DNA from: Streptococcus gallolyticus
Lineage (GTDB): Bacteria > Bacillota > Bacilli > Lactobacillales > Streptococcaceae
DNA length: 64,000 bases
Direction: 5' to 3'
Assembly: GCA_019794795.1 (NCBI GenBank)
Contig: JAIMFC010000007.1
Coordinates: 1-64,000, forward strand
Under the pieces are notes generated by a model. It was not told the origin of the DNA. It ran no database searches and worked only from the letters and a program-made list of their open reading frames with translations. Positions 59,005 through 64,000 of this stretch are shown here, in pieces. Position 1 is the first letter of the stretch. The number at the start of each line of letters is the position of its first letter. Made by a program: the position numbers and the translations under genes.

Positions 59005-59847
59005 TTATTTAGCTGGTACTTGTTCTGGCCATGCTTCTTCCAAGACTTTAATAGTGTTGTCAAATGTATGAGCTGAAGCTTCTGCCAGACCACGACCAAG
59101 AATTTCGTCTGAGATAACTTCTACACCGATTACTTTTGGTGAAATACCTGCATTTTTGATCATGCGCACAAAACCAGCTGTGTCTTTTGCACCAGTACCT
59201 GGAGCCAAGCGGTCGTGCATAGATTCATCACGCAAGATAGATGCTGCGTATGGACGTTCGTAAGCATCGTTGATTTGGATTGAAATCACCTTAGCTGCTT
59301 GATCTGGTGTCAAGTCAATGTAAGGTTGGTCTGCACGAACCCAGTGCCATGTGTCCAAAATCAACATCGCATTGTCACAACCTGATGCTTCAACAACTGC
59401 GTATGCTTTTTCAAATGTAGGGAGACCTGAGTATGGCATTGGCTCAACACCGATGATCAATTCACCAGCACGTCCACACAATTCTTTCAATTTTTGTGCT
59501 GTGTACTCTACTGAGTAGTTTTCCATGAGACCACAGTTGATGTGACCAACATTGAATAATTTACACATGTGGAAGCACATTTGTTCTTTGTATTTTTGTT
59601 CGTAGCTACGATGCTCTTCAGCCCATTGAACGATGTATTCAACTTCTGTTACTTTGATATCGTATTTAGCAAGAATATCCAAAATATCTTGATCCGTCAA
59701 GCCTTCTTGAAGGGCATCAACATAAGTTTCTGCACGAAGACCAATTCCTTCGTAACCTGCTTCTTTAGCCGCTTTTACACGGTCTTCAAATTTGCATTGG
59801 TCACCGAGTGTCCAAGAGCTGATTGTAATTGGTGAAAGTTCTGACAT
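59005..59847 (-). CDS. Xylose-isomerase-like TIM-barrel enzyme (3-dehydroshikimate dehydratase candidate)
   Basis: A ~280-residue AP-endonuclease-2/sugar-isomerase-family barrel. Metal ligands are plausible: Glu in VEPMPYSG, Asp and His in LILDTWHW, Glu in GVEVIS near the C-terminus. I start at the ATG at 59847 (GGGGG upstream). Dehydratases of this family (AsbF, QuiC-like) convert 3-dehydroshikimate to protocatechuate; inosose isomerases are another possibility. The cluster favours a shikimate-pathway substrate. It is divergent from LysR copy 2. Confidence 0.75.
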   Translation of the reverse strand: MSELSPITISSWTLGDQCKFEDRVKAAKEAGYEGIGLRAETYVDALQEGLTDQDILDILAKYDIKVTEVEYIVQWAEEHRSYEQKYKEQMCFHMCKLFNVGHINCGLMENYSVEYTAQKLKELCGRAGELIIGVEPMPYSGLPTFEKAYAVVEASGCDNAMLILDTWHWVRADQPYIDLTPDQAAKVISIQINDAYERPYAASILRDESMHDRLAPGTGAKDTAGFVRMIKNAGISPKVIGVEVISDEILGRGLAEASAHTFDNTIKVLEEAWPEQVPAK

Positions 59848-59896
59848 AATCCATGTCCCCCTTAGTTTGTTAATTTTTTCACTTTCTACATTTCCC

Positions 59897-59962
59897 ATTA
59901 TAATCTAGCTATATAAGAAAAACAAATCAATATTTTTACGACTATTTATAGATAAAATCTAT
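59897..59962 (-). promoter_or_regulatory. Divergent control region of the TIM-barrel gene and lysR copy 2, with perfect palindrome
   Basis: On the minus strand a TATAAT (59897-59902) has a TTGTTT 17 bases upstream. A perfect palindrome ATAGAT-AAA-ATCTAT (59948-59962) is centred about 65 bases before the expected start of transcription, the usual recognition position of LysR activators. Confidence 0.6.
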
Positions 59963-60004
59963 CAATTATGCTACACTAAAAGCAAGGATAATTTGGTGAT
60001 TATT

Positions 60005-60910
60005 ATGAATTTACAACATTTACGTTATTTTCTAACCTTGGCCGACTTAGAGCACTACACTGATGCTGCACGTCAGCTTCATATTACTCAGCCTACCCTT
60101 AGCCATGCCATTATGATGCTGGAAGAGGAGCTGACCGTTTCACTTTTTACCAAGCAAGGGCGGAATATCGTCTTGACCAAGGCCGGTCGGGAATTTTACG
60201 CTACTGTCCAATCCTCTTTGGCAATCCTCGACAATGGGGTCAAGCAGTTACAAAAAAATAATAGCAGTCGCACAACACTCAACTTGACACTCCTGCGTGT
60301 GCTGGGTCGCAAGGCGATACCAAACCTAGTTCGTCGTTTCCTTGATGAACACCCAGATTCCAATATCAACTTTGACTTCCACAACGATAGTGGCATGTCC
60401 AGTGATTTGATTGATGGCGTCGTAGCAGACAAGTACGATGTGGCTTTCTGTTCGAAGCTGGATCATCATCCCACTATTTCTTATCTTCCTGTTTTTGCCC
60501 AAGACCTTGTCGTTATTGTTCCTAAGAATCACCCACTAGCGCATCAGGAAAGTATTACTTTAGAGGATACTCTACTCTTTCCACAAGTCTGGTTCTCAAA
60601 ACGAAGCGGGATTCGTCCTATTATTGAGCAAATTTACGAGAAAGCAAATAGTAAACCACAAATTGCCTTTGAAGTCAGTGAAGATGAAACAGTTGCGGGC
60701 CTAGTTGCCCAGGGATTTGGTTTAGCTATCATTCCAAAATTTGACTTCTTAGATAATCTCGAGGATATCAATATTATCCCAGTAGAATCTTTGAAAAAAG
60801 CGCGTATTTACTATGCCGCTTACCGTAATGATGTTCTACCAAGTCCTGAACTGTCTACTTTCCTTGATTTTATCCGCGAGACCTCTTCTGACTTACCTGA
60901 TATACGTTAA
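60005..60910 (+). CDS. LysR-family regulator of the quinate/shikimate genes (copy 2)
   Basis: A ~301-residue LysR protein starting MNLQHLRYFLTLADLEHYTDAA; the helix-turn-helix (QPTLSHAIMMLEEEL) parallels copy 1 at 47,307. The effector domain is diverged, so the two may sense different intermediates. The ATG at 60005 gives the typical N-terminus. It ends in a terminator. Confidence 0.88.
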   Translation: MNLQHLRYFLTLADLEHYTDAARQLHITQPTLSHAIMMLEEELTVSLFTKQGRNIVLTKAGREFYATVQSSLAILDNGVKQLQKNNSSRTTLNLTLLRVLGRKAIPNLVRRFLDEHPDSNINFDFHNDSGMSSDLIDGVVADKYDVAFCSKLDHHPTISYLPVFAQDLVVIVPKNHPLAHQESITLEDTLLFPQVWFSKRSGIRPIIEQIYEKANSKPQIAFEVSEDETVAGLVAQGFGLAIIPKFDFLDNLEDINIIPVESLKKARIYYAAYRNDVLPSPELSTFLDFIRETSSDLPDIR

Positions 60911-60937
60911 ACACCGATTCAACTGAATCGGTGTTTT
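60909..60937 (+). terminator. Terminator of lysR copy 2
   Basis: ACACCGATTCA (from 60911) and TGAATCGGTGT form an 11-bp stem with a two-base loop as written, followed by six T on the plus strand, then CAATTT; it also precedes the converging ABC ATPase gene. Confidence 0.9.
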
Positions 60938-60946
60938 TTCAATTTA

Positions 60947-61750
60947 CTAACTCAGAATCAGTTCATCGCTGGTTAAAACTTGACCGCTATTTTTGTGGAA
61001 GAGATTCATCAAATCTTGAACCGTCAGATTTTTCTTTTCCTCGCCACGGACATCAACAACAATCTTGCCTTGGTGAAGCATGACCAAACGATTCCCATAC
61101 TCAATGGCATTCTCCATATTGTGGGTAATCATCAGCGTGGTCAATCCGTGATTTTCAACGATTTTCTTGGTTAATTCCATAACCATATCACTGGTTTTTG
61201 GATCAAGTGCCGCTGTATGTTCGTCTAAAAGCAAAACTTTGGGTTTGACGAGAGAAGCCATGAGGAGGGTCAAAGCTTGACGTTGTCCACCTGATAAGAA
61301 CTGGGTATCCACCTTCATCCGATTTTCCAAGTTGAGCCCCAATTCCTTAAGCGCTTCAGCAAAAATCTTACGTTCACTGTCCTTGACACCCCAGCCCAAG
61401 CCACGCTTAAGACCACGACGGTAGGCAATAGCCATATTTTCCTCAATGGTCAAGCGAGAGGCTGTTCCCATTTTAGGATCTTGAAAAACACGACTAATAT
61501 CTTTGGCACGTTTGGCAGCTGGGACATGCTTGATGGACTTCCCATCCAAAAGAATATCCCCCTTGTCCACCTTCAAGGCACCTGCTAAAGAGTTCATGAG
61601 TGTTGATTTACCAGCCCCATTTCCTCCGATGATGGAAATGAAATCCCCTTCTTCTACATCTAAAGTCAAGCCTTTCAGTACATGGTTTTCATTGATGGTT
61701 CCTGCTTCAAAGGTTTTATGAATTTCTTGAATTGATAATATTGTTGACAT
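60947..61750 (-). CDS. ABC importer ATP-binding protein (TrpZ-like)
   Basis: A 267-residue ATPase: Walker A GGNGAGKST, signature LSGGQRQAL and Walker B LLLDEHTAALD. The DEHTAALDP variant is typical of the aromatic amino-acid/ABC_sub_bind importer group. Last gene of the ABC operon; 8 bases after the permease. Confidence 0.9.
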   Translation of the reverse strand: MSTILSIQEIHKTFEAGTINENHVLKGLTLDVEEGDFISIIGGNGAGKSTLMNSLAGALKVDKGDILLDGKSIKHVPAAKRAKDISRVFQDPKMGTASRLTIEENMAIAYRRGLKRGLGWGVKDSERKIFAEALKELGLNLENRMKVDTQFLSGGQRQALTLLMASLVKPKVLLLDEHTAALDPKTSDMVMELTKKIVENHGLTTLMITHNMENAIEYGNRLVMLHQGKIVVDVRGEEKKNLTVQDLMNLFHKNSGQVLTSDELILS

Positions 61751-61758
61751 GATTTCTC

Positions 61759-62643
61759 CTATCCTAGATTCAATTTACGAATTTTCAATTTCTTTTGCAA
61801 TTCTGGCACAAAGAGAACTGTCGCCAAGAGGATCGCTGAGAAGAGTTTCACCAAGTCAGCATCCATACCTGGAATTTCCAAAATCGCTAAAATAATCAAG
61901 CGGTACAAGATAGAGCCTAGTACAACGGAAGCCAAACGCCAACCGATACTGAGATTACGGATGATGACTTCCGCAATGATAACAGAAGCTAGTCCGATAA
62001 CAATCGTTCCTGTTCCTGAGTTCAAATCCGCATAGCCATTATTTTGCGTTAATAGGGCACCACAGAGAGAAATCAAGCCATTTGATAGCATATAGCCGTA
62101 AATTTTCATGCGATCTACATTGATACCATTGGCCTCACTCATGGGAATATTATCCCCCGTTGAACGCAAAGCCAAACCAACTTGAGTCTTCATCAAGAGA
62201 GTCAAAAGACAGATAACAGCAGTAACAAAGATCGCTCCAATGACTAGAACCGCTCCCGTTTTGTCCAATCCCAAATCACGTAATTGCGTCACTAATGTCG
62301 TTTGACGTAGCAAGGCAACATTGGCCTTACCCATGACTTTCAAGTTGATAGAATAGAGTCCAGTCAAAGTGACAATCCCTGTCAGCAAGGCTGGAATTTT
62401 TAATTTAGTGTGTAAGCAACCTGAGATCAAGCCTGCTCCCATACCGCCTAGAAAGGCAAGTCCTGTTGATAGAAGAGGATTGAGTCCATTGACAATTCCT
62501 ATTGCGCAAATAGCAGCCCCCAAAGGATAAGCTCCTTCTGCTGTCATATCTGCAATGTCTAAAATACGAAACGTTAAATACACACCGATAGCCATAATTG
62601 ACCATAACAAACCTTGTGATAAGCTTGATAAAATAAGATCCAC
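61759..62643 (-). CDS. ABC importer permease (TrpY-like)
   Basis: A ~294-residue permease of the branched-chain/LIV-like fold with 8-9 hydrophobic helices and the coupling-helix region ALRSTGDNIPMSEANG. I choose the GTG at 62643, preceded by GGAG six bases upstream; a longer frame begins with TTG at 62664. It is separated from the binding-protein gene by a 431-base repeat region. Confidence 0.85.
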   Translation of the reverse strand: MDLILSSLSQGLLWSIMAIGVYLTFRILDIADMTAEGAYPLGAAICAIGIVNGLNPLLSTGLAFLGGMGAGLISGCLHTKLKIPALLTGIVTLTGLYSINLKVMGKANVALLRQTTLVTQLRDLGLDKTGAVLVIGAIFVTAVICLLTLLMKTQVGLALRSTGDNIPMSEANGINVDRMKIYGYMLSNGLISLCGALLTQNNGYADLNSGTGTIVIGLASVIIAEVIIRNLSIGWRLASVVLGSILYRLIILAILEIPGMDADLVKLFSAILLATVLFVPELQKKLKIRKLNLG

Positions 62644-62656
62644 AATATACTCCTTA

Positions 62657-62896
62657 AGATACAAGTCTGTAAAAACTCAAAGCAAAAATAGGGAAACTGA
62701 CGAAGTGCCAATAGACACTAGGAAGGCTCTTCTTTTTTGCAAAAAGTTTCAGACGAGTTCAATTCTAAGATACGAGGGCGTATAGAAATCCGTATGAAAA
62801 TAGGAAAACTGACGAAGAAACAAGGTTTCTAGGAAGTTTTATCTTTTTCACTAGGATTCTAGCCCGAGTTCAGTTACATAAGATACAAGGGCATAT
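62657..62896. repeat. Tandem ~100-base degenerate repeats within the ABC operon
   Basis: Two copies (62,684-62,783 and ~62,797-62,896) share ATAGGRAAACTGACGAAG at the beginning, CTAGGAAG in the middle, and GAGTTCARTT...AAGATACRAGGGC at the end; a third partial end lies at 62,657-62,665, touching the permease start. No coding potential is seen. Confidence 0.6.
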
Positions 62897-62914
62897 AACC
62901 CGATTACAATTCAC

Positions 62915-63085
62915 CTGGAGCTGGGCTCAAGTCCAACTCCTAAATTTATTTAAGCTAGAATTGCAAGACGCAGTGGTTGATTGGTATCTTTGTTCGCTTT
63001 TCAAGCTTCAAAGATAGCCTAATCAACTGTGCGGGGGTGGGAAAACGAACTCTTTGCTAATTGCTATGAGTTCTTTCCCACTCCC
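62915..63085 (-). repeat. Dispersed streptococcal intergenic repeat, copy 2, with terminator-like element
   Basis: The other part of the 450-base gap holds GGAGCTGGG...TCCAACTCC (62,917-62,940; like 51,596) and, on the minus strand, GAGTGGGA...TCCCACC, CCGCACAGTTGATTAG and TCAACCACTGCGTC, the same modules as at 54,236-54,420. I see no gene here. Confidence 0.7.
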
Positions 63086-63095
63086 TTATTTCTAT

Positions 63096-64000
63096 TTATT
63101 TGTCTACAGAGATGCTGGATACATCAACGCCCAGTTTTTCTGCCATGTCTTTGTTGACATGTAACTCTACCATTTCAGGATATTCAACAGCTAATGTAGC
63201 TGGGTCTTGCCCTTTCAAAACTTTAACAGCCATTTTAGCTGTTTGGCGACCAAGTGCCTCATAGTTAGTGCCGTAAGTCAAGAGACCTCCTGCATCTACC
63301 ATATCTGTCGAACCGCCAATAACAGGTACCTTGCTGGCAATGGACAATTCGCCAATCATGGTCATAGTTGAAGCCACTGTATTGTCTGTCGGAACAAAGA
63401 CTGCGTCTACGTCCTTCATCAAACTACTAGCCGCATCCTGTACATCATTGGTTGAGTTAATCCCCTTCCTCTCAACAGTGTAACCAGCTTTTTTCAAGAG
63501 TTTTTCAGCCTCTGCTACCTGCACTTCTGAATTGCGTTCACTGGTTGTATACAAAATGCCAACTTTTTTAGCATTTGGAAGAGCTTGTCCTAGTAGCTCT
63601 ACTTGCTTATCAATTGGTGCCTGGTCACTCGTACCTGTCAAAAGACCACCTGGTTTTTTAATGGAATTAACTAAGTCTGCTGAAACAGGATCTGTCACAG
63701 CTGTGAAGAGAATTGGAACTTCCGTTGAAGCCGTTGCTAAACTCTGAGCAGACGGTGTCGCAATCGCCAAGACCATGTCATTATCTCCTACCAATTGCTC
63801 CGAAATGGTTTGCAAGTTAGCTTGGTCACCTTGCGCATTTTGATAATCTAAAATTAAGTTATCCCCTTCTTTGTAGCCTGCTTTTTCTAATTCTGCTACA
63901 AAGCCTTTGCGTGCAGCTGAGAGAGAATCATGCTCCATATATTGCAAAATCCCAACTTTAACAGAGTTTGAATCTGCCTTTTTCTCACCTGAAGAACAAG
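63096..64000 (-). CDS. ABC importer substrate-binding lipoprotein (TrpX-like), partial
   Basis: The frame is open to the window end; its start lies beyond 64,000. The visible N-terminus reads CSSGEKKADS at the window edge, so Cys coded at 63996-63998 is likely the lipidated residue of the mature lipoprotein. The domain is of the ABC_sub_bind type (VKVGILQYMEH, LVGDNDMVLAIATPSAQSL, DAVFVPTDNTVAS). Such proteins import tryptophan/tyrosine or related aromatic compounds. First gene of the ABC operon. Confidence 0.88.
   Translation of the reverse strand, partial: CSSGEKKADSNSVKVGILQYMEHDSLSAARKGFVAELEKAGYKEGDNLILDYQNAQGDQANLQTISEQLVGDNDMVLAIATPSAQSLATASTEVPILFTAVTDPVSADLVNSIKKPGGLLTGTSDQAPIDKQVELLGQALPNAKKVGILYTTSERNSEVQVAEAEKLLKKAGYTVERKGINSTNDVQDAASSLMKDVDAVFVPTDNTVASTMTMIGELSIASKVPVIGGSTDMVDAGGLLTYGTNYEALGRQTAKMAVKVLKGQDPATLAVEYPEMVELHVNKDMAEKLGVDVSSISVDK

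Overview
The window joins two kinds of DNA. Positions 1 to about 37,880 are AT-rich and look like an integrative and conjugative element (ICE) of the Tn1549-like / Firmicutes T4SS class. Positions about 37,884-64,000 are a moderate-GC streptococcal chromosome. The host proteins (RlmCD, LytR-CpsA-Psr, PheA, AroK, AroA), a histidine-triad (Pht) remnant and dispersed intergenic repeats suggest an oral or mitis-type Streptococcus. AroA and its neighbours look clearly diverged from what I recall of S. pneumoniae, so I do not name a species.

ICE, read from its right end leftward (nearly all genes on the minus strand). The element abuts the 3' end of rlmCD (rumA), a known ICE target. First come a leader peptide with a terminator (37,676-37,762), a RepA-type initiator, a DnaC-like loader, a PcfB/DUF3801 protein, a BRO/KilAC antirepressor and the VirD4 coupling protein. 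An orphan zinc-ribbon protein and an IS110-family insertion follow. A second leader peptide and terminator (29,977-30,058) precede the transfer operon: SSB, Maff2 (VirB2-like), VirB6-like, PrgI, VirB4, NlpC/P60 hydrolase, DUF4315, a coiled-coil surface protein, a DUF4366 protein, topoisomerase III, a C5 methyltransferase, a 2547-residue methylase-helicase and a second SSB-like protein. The C-terminal end of a plus-strand relaxase enters at position 1. Integrase and left attachment site lie outside the window.

Between the relaxase and the transfer operon sits a 9-kb defence island with its own promoter: a small XRE regulator, a C5+N6 dual methyltransferase fusion, an HNH endonuclease, and the four-gene QatABCD anti-phage system.

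Host side. rlmCD, an LCP cell-wall enzyme and pheA-aroK-aroA form a minus-strand block. Beyond it, from 43.4 to 60.9 kb, is a quinate/shikimate utilisation region: a three-module OYE/FMN/fumarate-reductase-type flavoenzyme with type I dehydroquinase, two LysR regulators with related palindromic sites, an HSL-type esterase, two MFS permeases, two tandem YdiB-like dehydrogenases, an SDR and a xylose-isomerase-like TIM barrel. I infer uptake of plant quinate/shikimate (possibly released from chlorogenate-type esters), oxidation and dehydration to dehydroshikimate, and possibly reduction of the ring double bond as an electron sink. Parts of the region are decaying: a CitMHS transporter has a frameshift, a metallo-beta-lactamase-fold gene has a stop at codon 3 and a lost metal ligand, and the Pht-like gene is broken. 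The window ends in an ABC importer of the TrpXYZ type, whose genes are separated by degenerate repeats.
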